Shown: piece after piece, positions 41,880-54,499 of the stretch
How the letters are laid out: each line of letters starts with the position of its first letter
How positions within the stretch are numbered: the stretch's first letter is position 1
Source: Saturnia japonica
Lineage: Eukaryota; Arthropoda; Insecta; Lepidoptera; Saturniidae
Reading direction: 5' to 3'
Assembly (NCBI GenBank): GCA_033032175.1
Contig: CM065325.1
Location: 7,530,930 to 7,594,929 of the forward strand
Length of the DNA: 64,000 bases
Notes under the pieces: model-generated
Databases searched by the model: none
Told to the model about the DNA's origin: nothing
Seen by the model: only the letters and a program-made list of their open reading frames with translations
Made by a program: the position numbers and the translations under genes

Positions 41880-42690
41880 TGAATTTTGATATCCCTAATT
41901 TCAGAAATGAGGGGTTCTTCATACAAACTTTCATCCCTTCCAGTTTTATTAACATCACATATGGGATAACACGATGAAATAATTCGCTTGTAGCAAAACT
42001 GTATAAGCAAGATCATTTACAATAGGTAGGTATACCGCTTAGACTATATAGACTCCATGTCTACAACACGCGACTGAAGGCACCTAATAGTAATACCAAA
42101 TAACAATGGTTTATTATATTCCATTTCGCTCGCAGTATTCGGGAGACGCGGTCGACAGCGCATGTCACGTTTCAATCTTAAAATAAAACAGTTATTTTGC
42201 CGTACTGCATAGTTAAGAGTTTAATAACTTCAAAAGTTTGTACTATGTGCAGTATCTATATTATTCTTTTAATCTAAGGTATATCAATGTCAACAAATTA
42301 GTTGTCGTGGATATCGATGTCATTTCACCATTACCGCACAGGGGCATAATAAAATGATAAATCACTTAGCTTGGAAACAGATGTCATTTCATCATTACTA
42401 CACATGCGCATTATAAATTAAAAAACTAGTTGGAGTGGAAATCGATGTCATTTCACCAATACCGCACCCATATTTCCCATGTTATGTTCCCATATTTTCT
42501 TCTTACAAATTTTAATCTCATATTTTCATCCCTTAAAACCTTTTCTCTACAAAATGTAGTCCATGTCCTTTCCCGAGGTCGAATCTATCTCTATACCAAA
42601 ATTCATCAAATTTGGTTTAGCGGTTTAGGCGTGAAAATTTAACAGACAGACAACAGAATTACTTTCGCATTCATAATATTAGTATGGATA
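41880..42690 (-). repeat. Repeat family A, reverse copy with internal triplication
   Basis: Ends with AATATTAGTATGGA at 42676-42689, the reverse of the family's start. Contains AGAAATGAGGGGTTCTTCAT, TTGTAGCAAAACTGTATAAG and AAATAAAACAGTTATTTTGC as in 46550-47230. A ~65-bp segment around ATCGATGTCATTTCACCA occurs three times (about 42305, 42370, 42435), absent from the other two copies. Confidence 0.75.
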
Positions 42691-43015
42691 TAACAGATTT
42701 ATCGGAATTTCCGTACATTTACTAATTTAATTTGGAAACACTATCGGCTGATGGTGACAGAAACATCACGAGGAAACCTTAACGCTTGAGAAATATTCTT
42801 GTAGTACAGTGGTACAATGGTATTGATTGTGGAAAAAATATTGTTGATATTTTATATATAAAATAAAGAATTGTTGATTTCTCGGTGTTTGAAATCATCA
42901 ATGCGTCACGACGCAGCCCACGGACTGGCGTGGTGATTATACCCTTAACTTCTCTTGGGAATAGATTTTTGCCCAACAGTCACACATATAGGCTGATATA
43001 ATATAGTTTTGTGAT
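42691..43015. other. No gene seen
   Basis: 42885-42960 is G+C-richer (GCGTCACGACGCAGCCCACG) without a second copy noticed. Confidence 0.4.
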
Positions 43016-43019
43016 TTGA

Positions 43020-43615
43020 CAATCCTCGCGGCGTAGTGGTATAGTAAGCCTTACTATTGAGCAGAGAGGTCTCAGGTTCGATCCCCGCTCATGACTGACT
43101 TTTGTATGAAGAGCATAATTGTCAGTTGTGTGTCTGGGGTATTAAATATCTATATATATACTAGCGATCGCCCTAAGCTCGAAATTCAACCTGCGCCTTT
43201 TTGATCATACACTATTTTCTGTTTGACATTTGCAGTAGGTATATATAAACCTGAACAATGAGTATTAACTACATCACTTGCTGTCACTTTCTTATCATTG
43301 AGTGACAATGTCAATATTTTGGGGGTCTAAGTTCAATGGCACTGGTCGTTTAGGATTCGCAGTATTCATTTATTTAATTTAATATATTTGTATAAGATAT
43401 TATACATAAATTTTAGCTTTCTGCACTCCTTCACCATATATACTTTAACCACGCGAAATCTCACAGTCTTCCGTACACGCAATACGCTTAAAAAGGTACC
43501 TAAAGTTTTGCTTTACGTATTAAAATATAGATATGTGTATCAGCCGTTTTAGTAACCATACTACAGACCATGTTTAGTATGAAATTAAATGGCCGTGTGT
43601 GAAATTGTTGTCCCA
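43020..43615 (+). repeat. tRNA-headed SINE family 1, split by a nested insertion
   Basis: Head 43020-43160: ATCCTCGCGGCGTAGTGGTA (box A), CTCAGGTTCGATCCCC (box B), CATAATTGTCAGTTGTGTGT. Tail 43545-43615: GCCGTTTTAGTAACCATACT then TTAAATGGCCGTGTGTG, equivalent to the tail of the 31-kb copy. Between them ~43161-43540 is unrelated and starts ACTAGCGATCGCCCTAAGCT, an ACTAGC-type repeat inserted in the (TA)n/ATAGATAT part. Confidence 0.7.
43161..43540 (+). repeat. ACTAGCGATCGCCC repeat nested in the SINE
   Basis: ACTAGCGATCGCCCTAAGCT then CGAAATTCAACCTGCGCC starts a ~380-bp block ending ATTAAAATATAGATATGTG. It interrupts the SINE cleanly, so it is younger than the SINE copy. Confidence 0.55.
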
Positions 43616-43619
43616 TATT

Positions 43620-44740
43620 TAAATTTAATTTGTAAGACATTAAAATTACTTATAACTCAATTTTAGTATTCCAGTATTCACTTAATTTATATATTGAGTT
43701 AAACATAATTAAATTATACTTTAGCAGAGCGAGCTTCGATTTACCAGTGAAGGGGTAGAACAAAATGAAATAGTTACGAACGGTGGCCAGCGAATTAACC
43801 ATCGCCGGGGATGCAGTTCACTTAATGCAATTCTGTTTACCGCGCAATCGCTACGAAGCTACGCGATGCCCACTTTAAGCTAAACTGTACTTTTTACTAA
43901 CAAGCAATGGATATTTTTAATACATCTTTTAACTTTTTTAAGTCTGCGTAAATAAGTATATATACATGTATATAGTTCTGTGTTTCGATTTTATAGGTAA
44001 GATTAAAGGTATAACAGTCTAAGAATGATAACATAATTATAATATTTTCTAGGAACCATCAATATATAATAATAATTCAAGACTTTAAATATCCCACTGG
44101 TGGGAAAAGGTTACTTACCACATACGGTTGTACTGTTGTACTACAAGAACATTTCTCAAGCGTTCGGCAGGTACCAAACACAAACAACGAATTTTTCGGA
44201 ATTTGTTTAGGTACCTACTTAATATATTTATCGTCAATGGTCATTTATTTTTTGTATGCTAATATCATTAAAATTATTTTTGTAACTCATATATTTAAAT
44301 AAAACAATCATGTGGCGGCTCGTCTTACTCGTAAGTATATCGAAATTAAGTTTCCATCTCTAAACATACATGTGTATATGAATTCACCGACTTTAGTTGC
44401 GTACCTACACAACCCATACATAGCACATAATCAAAAATATAGTGCAATGTGAGTGTCTGAGAAATAAGGGGTGTGTGAGTTAAGATTGTGTATTTATTTT
44501 CATATGCGTGTAGTTGGAATCTATCGAGGGGAATTTCGTGTGACACTAGGACTCGAACGAAATTACGCTGGTGGCATATTTAAAGAGATCTGTGGTTGCA
44601 GTCAATACCAACATACATACGTGCACACCACATAGGTACATAGATTCTGTAAGGGTCGTTTTTTTTAGATAGTTAGTTTCGACCATGTTTACATATACAA
44701 ATATTCCTTCCTTCCTCCTGTTCCTGTGTTTAGCTCAAAT
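43620..44740. other. Intergenic, no gene seen
   Basis: 43735-43870 is moderately G+C-rich (AACGGTGGCCAGCGAATTAA, CGCCGGGGATGCAGTTC), possibly another repeat end. Confidence 0.4.
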
Positions 44741-44744
44741 TCTT

Positions 44745-44945
44745 ATGGATAGGGTTAGTCATAACGCAACTTCTTTGCAATCGCGACCACAGCTCAAGCA
44801 AAGGTCAGGCCACTTTGGCACCCTTGCGCGTTTGTTGCCCATGCTTTCGCGGCTGAGTGCCATAGGTGCTCGCCCCTAAGCCACGCTAAAGCTGTAAAAG
44901 TAATCAGCGGCTCTAGTTTTATACCTCCTCAGGCTAACAGCTTAG
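44745..44945 (+). repeat. CTTTGGCACCC-type dispersed repeat
   Basis: CACTTTGGCACCCTTGCGCG, TTGTTGCCCATGCTTTCGCG, GCTGAGTGCCATAGGTGCTC and a GCTGTAAAAG block, as at 58495-58710 and, reversed, 14595-14800. Confidence 0.65.
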
Positions 44946-45940
44946 TACGGAAAAATTTCAATACCACGAATACCAAGTGTGTGCGTTTCACGAAATGAAA
45001 TTATATGTATATTTCCAAGCAAAGGGAATACAAATCCTAACCTTGACCATACCCACTAATTTATTAATATCATGTTACCTTACTAGCAATATATATAAAC
45101 AAGAATGGTTTACATTTTAATTGGGTTAAGAAACTTTAAAAAGAGGAGTATTTAAAAAATCAGTAGTATTCCACTCCAACTATATTTTATCAACACTTTC
45201 TTCATACAAAAAAAGATATTAATTTAAATGTTTGTTATATATGCTAGTAAATAGGACGAGAACATGCTATTATTGAGCAATTGCTATCTAGTAGTATTTG
45301 TGTCGAAACTATTTTTACCATCGGGCTATTAAAAAGCATGCTCGCAAGTCTATCTGTACCTTAAAATTAATTTGACATACAACGAGGAAGCCAACTGTAT
45401 AGATGAACGAGTAGAATGCTATTAAATTTAATATTTTAAAATTAGTGATAGTTATAGAAAATGTAATTATTTTAACCTGATAATTAAAAAATAAAGATAC
45501 ATTTGTATCATTTTGCAATCCGTAAATGAAATGACTGACGTCACATTTATCAGACGTCTACTCCAAAAAAATAGGTGAGGTTAAAATTTTAGAAAACGTA
45601 CTAACAAACAGGAATTAAATCATTTTGTGGTATTTTGTACATCTTGCATTTATCCTTTTAAACGACGTAAACGAAGCCGATTAAACTGTCTCTTAGGAAA
45701 ATCCGACTGCACGATGTGGTCTAAGATGTGAGCTAAAAAGCGCTTTATAGTGCACATGAGACTGCAAACAAGTTCTACGGAGTAAAGGGGTATAAGAAGT
45801 CTTTAATACTTCACGAATGAAATATGTATTTCATAATATACAGGTTTACAAAAAAGGAGATATCAACAAATATGATAAAATATAAAACAAGAAAAAGGCG
45901 TATGTGGTATAAAATCAAAAATACTTAATTCGATTTAGGC
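44946..45940. other. Intergenic, no gene seen
   Basis: AT-rich. Confidence 0.5.
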
Positions 45941-45944
45941 ATTT

Positions 45945-46160
45945 TAGGCCCTAAGAATGTACTTTGAACGTCACAACATTAAAATACTACCGGTTTAGAA
46001 AATATCCCAGTCATCGAGAAAAACCGGAAAAAACTCGATTGTTTATCATTTTTTATATTGTGCAAATAATGTTTACGGTTTATAATTATTTGGTTTTAGC
46101 AGATGTATAGAGAGGGAGTCATTTCCGTGACAGCACTATCATTCGCGTAATGATCTAACC
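45945..46160 (+). repeat. Dispersed repeat with ACTACCGGTT...CATCGAGAA block, copy 2
   Basis: Aligns with 6670-6890 over its whole length; TTAGGCCCTAAGAATGTACT, TACTACCGGTTTAGAAAATA, CATCGAGAAAAACCGG. Confidence 0.65.
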
Positions 46161-46361
46161 CAACCCTTTTACGGTAAAACCTGCTTGATATGGTCTTTGA
46201 ACTTATTGTCCGGCAAATCGTTAATAACTTGACTCACATATCAATTTTAGATACATTTTGCTTAACCTTGAGAGCCAAAGGGTGTGCTTAGAGATCATAT
46301 TGAAGAACCTAACACTATTACCTAAACAATTTTCACTGATCTTACTGAAATTTTATAAGTT

Positions 46362-46548
46362 AACTAGCAGTGTTCCCGCGGCAACGTACGCGTTTACAAT
46401 CACGCAGCAGTTATTTACATCCCGTAACTTTATTTTTACCCATATTGTTGATAATTCATATGCCATATCAATTGAGGAATGGCGTGTATTTCCCGTGTAC
46501 AATTTTCATCAAATAATTATTTTTATTTCTTTCTTACTAAAAGCATAA
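46362..46548 (+). repeat. Repeat family B, partial copy
   Basis: TAACTAGCAGTGTTCCCGCG is the family start. Then CAGCAGTTATTTACATCCCG, CCCATATTGTTGATAATTCA, TCAATTGAGGAATGGCGTGT and TTCCCGTGTACAATTTTCAT form one unit. Confidence 0.65.
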
Positions 46549-46549
46549 A

Positions 46550-47232
46550 TATGCATATCCCTAATTTGAGACATGACGGGTTCTTCACACAAACTTTCAC
46601 CCAAGTTTTATTTTCACCATATGTAGAATAACACAATGAATTAATTCACTTGTAGCAAAACTGTATAATCCAGATAATTTACAATAGGTATATCGCTTAG
46701 AATATATAAACTCCCGCGAGCCGCGATTGACAGCGCACGTCATATTTCTAAATATAATAAAACAGTAATTATGCCGTACTGCGTAGTTAAACAGTTTAAA
46801 AACACTTCAGCCAATCTTCAAAAGAATACTGGACTATCACATTTCATAGGTAAGTATAAGAAATACAATACATGTATTATTAAGCAACGTTTAAGTAACA
46901 TTAGTTCGTAAGTAACGAAAGTTAACACTATCAATAAATAAATAATCCATACTGACAATCAACAAACTGGTTGGTATGGCAGCCGATGTCATTTCACCAT
47001 TACGCGCATGCGCATTTGGTGTTCTCATTTTTGTTCATAGAAATTTTCGACCCCTATTTTCTACCCTTAAAGTTTTATTTTCGCTACACAAAGTACCCTA
47101 TGTCTTTTTCCAAGTTCCAATCTATCTTTATACCAAAAATCATCAAAATTGTATCCAGCAGTCTAGGCATGAAAACGTAACAGACAGACAGACAGAGTTA
47201 CTTTCGCATTTATAATATTAGTATGGATAATA
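46550..47232 (-). repeat. Repeat family A, reverse copy
   Basis: Reverse of 28102-28750: GACGGGTTCTTCACACAAAC, CAAAACTGTATAATCCAGAT, CTCCCGCGAGCCGCGATTGA, AAACAGTAATTATGCCGTAC, TACGCGCATGCGCATTTGG, and ends CATTTATAATATTAGTATGG. The frames 46971-47215 lie inside it. Confidence 0.75.
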
Positions 47233-47484
47233 ATAGCAATTCATTACAATACCTATGCTACTACATAAAGTATTAAAAATACCGATTAATAGGAGTACTT
47301 AATTTTATCAAAATGCAAATACACGTCCTGGTCGACGACGTACATGCTATATAGTGGTTTTTCCGGCACATAAGAGAGGCTACAAACAAGGCGACACAAA
47401 GCGACGGTATTCATTTTAAACTACAACCTTTACAAAAAAAATAGAGATATATTGTATTAAATTAGATAATAATATTAATACCTG

Positions 47485-47855
47485 CATTTAAATGTTCCAC
47501 TGCTAGGCGATGAGGTCTCCTCAAAAGGGAAGGCCCCGTGCCTAATCACCTAAAACAATCTAATCACCTTCTCACTTCACTAGTCAACTTCGAATTGACG
47601 ATTACAAACCCAGAGAAATCAACAGTTGCTTTTTTTCCCCACATATGGTGGATTACAATTACATTTCTCAAGTGTTCAGGCTCCCTCACGATGTTTTCCT
47701 TCACCATCAGCGGATAGGGTTACCAACTTTAATTAATAAATGTATGTTTACAAATTCCGAAAAAACCTTTGGTACATCCCAGGGTTTGAACCTGTGGACA
47801 TCGAATTGATATTCTGCCAGTCTAAACCACTGGAGCACCACGACGAAATTAGGAT
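47485..47855. repeat. Lepidopteran dispersed repeat (TTCCACTGCTAGGC ... GATGTTTTCC)
   Basis: TTCCACTGCTAGGCGATGAG then GTCTCCTCAAAAGGGAAGG opens it. CTCACGATGTTTTCCTTCAC, TTTGGTACATCCCAGGGTTT and GTCTAAACCACTGGAGCACC follow. This order is common in moth and butterfly repeats. Confidence 0.6.
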
Positions 47856-47859
47856 GAAT

Positions 47860-49125
47860 TGAAGGTTGTAAAATAAATGACGTCACTGTTTACTTTTGAA
47901 AAAACAAATACCATTATTAACTTTTAACTCATTTGAAAGCAATGTTGCGATTAAAATTATACCAACTGATTTCTCTGTCTCTCAAAAAAAAAAAAAAAAA
48001 ACTTTTATGGAACTAGTCACTGATGATCGATTTGTTAATAAAATGTCGCCGAAATATTTCTTGTTTGGTTTTTGTGCATATCATGGAATGTGGCGTCTTT
48101 GATTTTATACCCATCAAGAAAATATATTCATACCTCAAAAAAGCACATCTTTTACATTTTTTTTACCGCATAATATGTCTGTTTTGCATATAACCAGAGA
48201 TAATACTGACAAGAAGAATGTTTAAGAAGTTTATATCCAAATATAAACTCCTTTTACAACGCTATAAACTTTTTAATCAGTTCCAAATATTAGAATTTCT
48301 TTATAAGCATCATAGATGATAAAAGCATACAAAATATCTTTTATTTTTGGCGGGATCAGAAACTGTCATGTGGTGTTTTTTTTTCATTTATTAATTTAGG
48401 TTGTTTGATCATATATTGTGTACCTAATACCGGTGGTATATCTAATATAGCTTGGTTATTGTGTAGTGGATTGGAAATAATAACATGGAATCATGAGATG
48501 CCACAAAAAAATCCTTGATAACTCTAGCAAGGGCGAAACCATTTTCTGAAAATACTGAAATCATAGGACACTTTATTTTCACTCAGTAACGGCAGTAATG
48601 ACCTTCAATTGAGAGGACTAGTTACCTAGTTAAGAAGAAGAAGAAGCCTACCTATATGCTACAAGTATTGGCATATAAATTGATGTTATTATTGTTGATA
48701 CAGGTACAGGAAAACTAATTCGATATTATTTTGGAATATTAAACGAAATCAAATTCTTGTTGCTTATTCGTAATATTCAGTTACTATTTCATACAACGTT
48801 TTTATTATGATAATAAACTAAAGTTGGGCTTTAGTTATTCTCTTCATGTTCGAAACTAAATTTGATTTCATTCCATGACTTTTATCGTACTGTATAACGT
48901 AATTTAATTTAAGTCTGGCAATAATTAACTTTAAAACTTTGTGGTATTTTTTATTGTTGTAGACAATTACAAACATAAAAGTACTTACGTGTATAGAGAA
49001 AAATGAAATTAATTAGAGATTCCTACTCTATTGGATAAAAAAAAATATGTTGATACGGTATCGACAATGATAACAAATGTTGAGGATTAATCCTCTTGAG
49101 GAAATTATAATTGATCTAAAAAAAA
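47860..49125. other. Intergenic, no gene seen
   Basis: AT-rich; poly(A) at 47984-48001. Confidence 0.5.
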
Positions 49126-49127
49126 AC

Positions 49128-49395
49128 TTAATTCCATTATCAGCCGGTGTATATCCATCCAGTAATCAAGTAGATTGAAATATATCTGCCTGACTACGAC
49201 GGCTACGACGATCTAACCGACTGGGTCGCGTCTACAAGGTGCATAGTGATAAAACAATCCTGTGACTGTCTTTTCGTTTTGTCACGTTTCGGGATCATCA
49301 GCCAGTGTATATTCAGCTGCCGAATGGCTTACAGAGCAGCATGACAGCGAGACGATGGATCGTCCACGTCTTGGTGGTCACATATTCTTTGCCGT
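49128..49395 (+). repeat. Repeat family C, dimeric copy
   Basis: ATCAGCCGGTGTATATCCAT then CCAGTAATCAAG at 49139, and TTTCGGGATCATCAGCCAGT then GTATATTCAG at 49287, ~155 bases apart. CTGGGTCGCGTCTACAAGGT and GCATAGTGATAA lie between, as in 36749-36925. Confidence 0.65.
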
Positions 49396-49399
49396 TCGT

Positions 49400-51950
49400 G
49401 ATACTATAAAAAAAAATTGAATCATATAACGAATATGATAATATAATGAATATTAACGTATAAAAAAGTCAGGTGTGACCAGCACGTTCAATTCTACCAA
49501 TGTACTTACGAGTTCGTAGAACGAGCTTTTCAAATTCACCGGCCACCGCTCTCTGTGAGCACTATTTAAGTACGTACATACGTAACGTAAGACTCTTACC
49601 TCTGGCTTTGCCCCGATGCACATACATATACCCGGTTAAGTACCTCTAAATTTCGCTTGCACGTTATCAGATTTACAATATTTATTCAAAGTTTAATTCA
49701 CAGAGATTGTACAAAGGGTTTTTTTTTCACTTTAATAGAATTTAATGGTTAACCGTTGAATCTTTGTTCATATAGAGATGGAGGGCGCGCCATCGCTTTT
49801 GTTACATTTGTATTTTTTATTATTGTAATATTGTATGATAACAAATCGGCTAATGGGAAATTTATATTTCTAATTTATTATTAAAAAAACATTACTTATT
49901 ACATTCTGTTTTTTATTTTACGATAATTTGTAAGTATTTTTTCGTGTCATCTTTCTAAATAATAATAAATGATAAAAATACATTTCTCGCAGAATAAACA
50001 AAAGATAATATTATAATATGTAGTTAGTAAGTAGGCTATAACACAAAATTTCTAATATAAATAAATAATTAGTGTGTTAGCCTGAATTAGGCGTTAGGTA
50101 CTCACTAGACTAAACTGGACACCCACTATATTATTTTGACGCTTATATGAAATAATGAGGATCATTTTTCTTATTGTTAATTATTTACGTATCTGGGTAG
50201 TTGCAGGGAAAATTATATTGTTAAAAAAATCGCAATGTGACGGAACTTTAATATTAAAGTGAAGATATTCATATTTAGGGCGTTATCGGCGCGAGCTCGC
50301 ACGTGAATACGGTTATAGGACTATACGGATACTCCTACAAAAGTTCCTTTGCTGTAGAACTTAAGAACAGTGTGCTTTATTACTTGCGGCAAAGCATATA
50401 AATTTCACTGGGTTTTTGTTCAATAGCGATAAAGAGAAAGGTGGCTTTGTACTCGCAGTAGAAGTATGCAATAAATATGTCAATCCGTAACGACGGATGC
50501 AGCTATTATCCAGTACTATGCAATGAGTGCTTTATGATGTAAACTTACTCAGAATAAAGAAGTATATAATAATGGAAATTATCTCTATTTATTATTAGTT
50601 TCTGTCACTCGTATTAGATATTAAAAACAGCTCTAATTAGCCACCTAGAAAAAACACCGATACTAAACTTTTTTTTCGGTTTTGTAAAATAAGAAATACT
50701 CCTGATTCAACAACAAGTATCTGAAGAATATGGACGTATTTCTCATTATTATTTAAATAATATAGATATTTCAACTCATTTATGAGTGCGTAAAACGTGT
50801 ATAGCTGATACAGAGCGTAAGTCAGTAGTCGTAGTGTCAAGAGGTATAGTCAAGTATACAAGAAAATTCTATTAGAAATTTTACTTATATTGTGTTTAAA
50901 ATATTTGTTGTTAAAATAAATCAAAAGTTCTTTTAATTAAATGCATATTTATTGAACATATTGTTCCGTATCACTACCCCTAGAAATAACAAGTACCTAA
51001 TTAACTTTCTATTATCTTCATTATTTCCGATACGTTCTGTTCAATGTTATATAAAGCTATATTTCTAAATTCCCCAAATATTTTCTATAGGGTTAGGATG
51101 ATATAGTGAAATACGAATTTTTTATGTACCATATTACTGAGTACTTTTTCTGTTACCCATTGCTGAATTTCAATTTTTTTAGATGACAATTTATCGTATT
51201 AATATTTTAATCATTATTCTGTGACGCATTATCAAGCACAACTAATCGTTGGATGAAACATTTTCTCCGAAAAGAACCAAACATTTTCATTACCGACTGC
51301 ACCTGTAGAACAAAGCAATAAAAACACGCGTTAATAGGAAGATGATAGATTGGAAGGCGTTACAAAAGAGTATAATAACTTTCACAAAAATCAAAACTGC
51401 ATATTAACAAGGCCACACACACATAAGGCCGCGCGCAAAGATGAGTTGAAGTATTTATACCAACTTGATGACAAAGTGCATAACATAAAGAACATAAAGA
51501 ATCCGCGCGTGATGAATACATCGTTTATATTGCACCAAAAATTTTGCACAGACTGTAGTTTGTCAAGTTTTTTTTTTCATAAATTTAGTGCTATTTCATA
51601 GCCTCTATAAAAATACCAAATTATATGAATCTCATATCGCTTCTCGAGCTTTAAACGATCATATTATTAAAAAAACCGTTTTCATTTTCATGTTACGTAT
51701 GTTTAAAATCTCCATCATTATTCTTTTTACATATTATACAGTATTCTATATATTGTCACAATGTGCAAATAATTATGTGCATATTTACAAAGAAATTTTA
51801 AAACCATGTAATTACTATTCTTAGTAATCAGAAGACATGATCATCTGTGAATCCTTTTAAAAGAAATCCTGTTGACAACAAAATATATAATTTTACTAGG
51901 GAACCTCTGTCTACGAGCATATAATGAAAAGTCCAATTATTTTTATACAA
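49400..51950. other. Long AT-rich intergenic stretch
   Basis: No supported gene. 50275-50540 is G+C-richer (GCGTTATCGGCGCGAGCTCG); within it AGAACTTAAGAACAG then TTATTACTTGCGGCAA resembles AGAACTTAAGAACG then TATTACTTAAGGCAA at ~54540. Frames at 50637-50840 (minus), 51350-51601 and 51588-51824 (plus) have no support. Confidence 0.45.
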
Positions 51951-51952
51951 CT

Positions 51953-52170
51953 AAAGTGGCAAACAAGCGTACGGCTGGCTTAATGGTAAGCGGTTAACGT
52001 AGTTCATGAACGCTTGTAATACCGGAGGTATCACTAGTTGCCGACTTTCGTCCCCCTTACCCAAGAACTCTGGAAGACCTGCCCTACTCGTCGTAGAACA
52101 CAATACAAGTTTAATTGGTTGTGGTCTTCTGTAGCGTGAAGGTATTTCACCAGTCGGTTTCACCAAACAA
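51953..52170 (+). repeat. GGCAAACAAGCGTACGG dispersed repeat
   Basis: AGTGGCAAACAAGCGTACGG, CTTAATGGTAAGCGGTTAAC, GTAATACCGGAGGTATCAC and GTTGCCGAC in the order typical of a widespread lepidopteran repeat; a related partial copy lies at 19935-20205. Confidence 0.65.
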
Positions 52171-52174
52171 ATTT

Positions 52175-54100
52175 TTCTGTGCTCTACCTCTCTTATTTAC
52201 TACAATAGTTATTTATACTCGTAATATTTAACTGGCTTTTGGGGTCTTAACAGAATATAAAGAAAAATGGAATGGAATAGGTATTTCTGGAGTGGAATTG
52301 AAGTGCTATCTTGTTAGTATGTACACTAAAAAAACATGTGTACAGTTCACACACGGTAGAAGTCAAACATTCAGAAATCATAAAAATGTCTTCTTTTCTT
52401 TAAAATATGTTTTTTTAAAACCTAAACCAATGGGACTCGAACTATTGACGAGATTCGTACTGTACATTCAATAGTGCATACAAGTTTGGTCGTCACACCG
52501 CCAATTTGATGACGATCAAAGCCATGAAAATCAGCTCTTGCATTCTCTCACCGGCTAAATCCTATAGATGTATGTGTTTATGTCTTTTTAGTGTCCCTTT
52601 TTTTGTTTCATCGCGTTTTAAATCATAACGGTGAGTAGGTACTAAAGAACTTTACAAAAATAATTAATTGAAGCAAAACTACGTAAGGCTTACATTTACA
52701 GAGCTTTTTATTAAGACTGGGATTTTCAATACCTGCAGTTTGAACTGGTTATCCAGTTGCCTGTTGAGAAGGCATGTTAACGATGAGTGAGGTATAAAAC
52801 TGGCCATTAACTGCGAGTACCGAGGTTGTTAACCGTTAAAACAACCACTATATGCCCCCGGCTTATACGTGTCACCCTTTCTTCGTTTTACAGTTTTCCT
52901 TAAAAGAAATAAGGGTTCTTGAGTAAAGAAGCTTTTTATGACATGGTAATGTCGTAGGACTAGGTAATTATTTAGGTATGGAATTAGTTTTGGTGTTTTG
53001 ATTTATCAATGAATATAACATACCTACATAAGCAACGGCTTAGACAAATAAAAAGGAGAAATTAAAATAAATAACGACGATTTCAAATTGTACTTGACCT
53101 CCGTAAATATAAAATTATTACCTCCCATAATATAATATAGTATAACATAAAACACTTGCAAAAGTATTTGCGGCTTACGGTGCTAATTAACTATAGACGT
53201 AGAGGAATAACTAATAGATTTTAAGATATTTCTTACTGTTTCATTACGAACTGAAAGAGCGATATGCCAACCATAAAGAGCAAAAAAGAAAGGGGTTATG
53301 GATTTTCTGTCTTTATCGATATAATTACGTTTTTGGTGCTAAAAGCGCCACAGTTGTCAAAAGAGTCGAGGTTAAGAGTGTTTATTCGTGTTTTTTTTAG
53401 AGAATAAAAAATTTTCAAATTTTATTGTACACCTACCATTGAACAGTGTTTTGTGAGAGCGTACAAAGGTAAATTTTAAGGAAACTAAAATATAAAATGA
53501 TAACCCTATCGCTATCTTACACCCGGTTACACAATATATCTGTCTAATTTCTTCTCTGTTCACTTCTATAGACCATTATCTACTCGTATGCTATATTGAA
53601 TGCCTTCAATTTTAATTGAGATAATGTACTAAATATGAACACAGCTTTAGTTCGAACTCGCACCTAAATTAAAGTGAACTTTGCAGTGTCAACAGAATAG
53701 GCTTGACGTGAAACAATGTTCCAGCGTAGTCTGCTGCATCTCATTTAACTTTTCAACTCGTCAGGTACAACACGTGTAGTTCAACTTACATTGTTTACGT
53801 TTTGATAAACAAACTTAATATACGAGATGGTGCACGGAGAGTCTGACGACAAACGACAATATTAATTTCTAGAAACAATTGAGTTTCACTTCTCTCTGTT
53901 ATTTAAGGGAATTTGCTAGCGTTGTAACTGTACAAACTTTGCTGTAATCGGGCAAAGTAGTTAGATGTAATTAAACTAAAATATTTTGTTTGGTAACCTA
54001 CCAACAATTTCATCTGTGCATATCGCATAAGAGTACATGTGTGTTTGTTCACAATAATCTAAGTCAACTTATGTACTGTGGCTAATAAATACTTCAAATT
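52175..54100. other. Intergenic, no gene seen
   Basis: AT-rich, short frames only. Confidence 0.5.
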
Positions 54101-54104
54101 ATAT

Positions 54105-54390
54105 ATACACCAGCTGTGCCTCGTGGGTTCACCCGTGTTAAATTTATTCGACTAGCTATCCAACGTGCCCTTGTCAACGCTTTTGTATAGACTATCGTTG
54201 TGTTGTGTTGCGTACAGATTTCCTGAATGCTTGACGTTCATAATTAATGCTCCGCTCCTAAGAGTGGCAGCGTGAATTATATATACTATAATAATCCTCA
54301 ATAAATAGGCTATAAAACGCATTTTTTTTTTCAAATCTGACTAGTAGTTCTAGAGATTAACGCGTTAAAATAAACAAATAATAAATAAAT
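54105..54390. repeat. ACTAGCTGTG-type start and GCGCTAATCTC-type fragment
   Basis: ACCAGCTGTGCCTCGTGGGT then TCACCCGTGTTAAATTTATT parallels the start at 705. 54290-54390 reversed gives GTTAACGCGTTAATCTCTAG then AACTACTAGTCAGATTTG, the other family. Confidence 0.5.
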
Positions 54391-54499
54391 TACATCAACA
54401 TCTTGAACCTTATAAAATATTAGTATAGATTAAACGTTCAGCTGTATATCTAACAATTATATTACACATACAAATTTATGTTCTGTATAGGCATTAAAA

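Noticed and set aside
43030..43095. A tRNA gene
   Set aside because: Box A and box B words are present, but no closed cloverleaf with a paired acceptor stem; sequence continues as a SINE body seen in other copies.
46971..47215. Two overlapping plus frames
   Set aside because: They lie in repeat family A and are not kept in the other copies.
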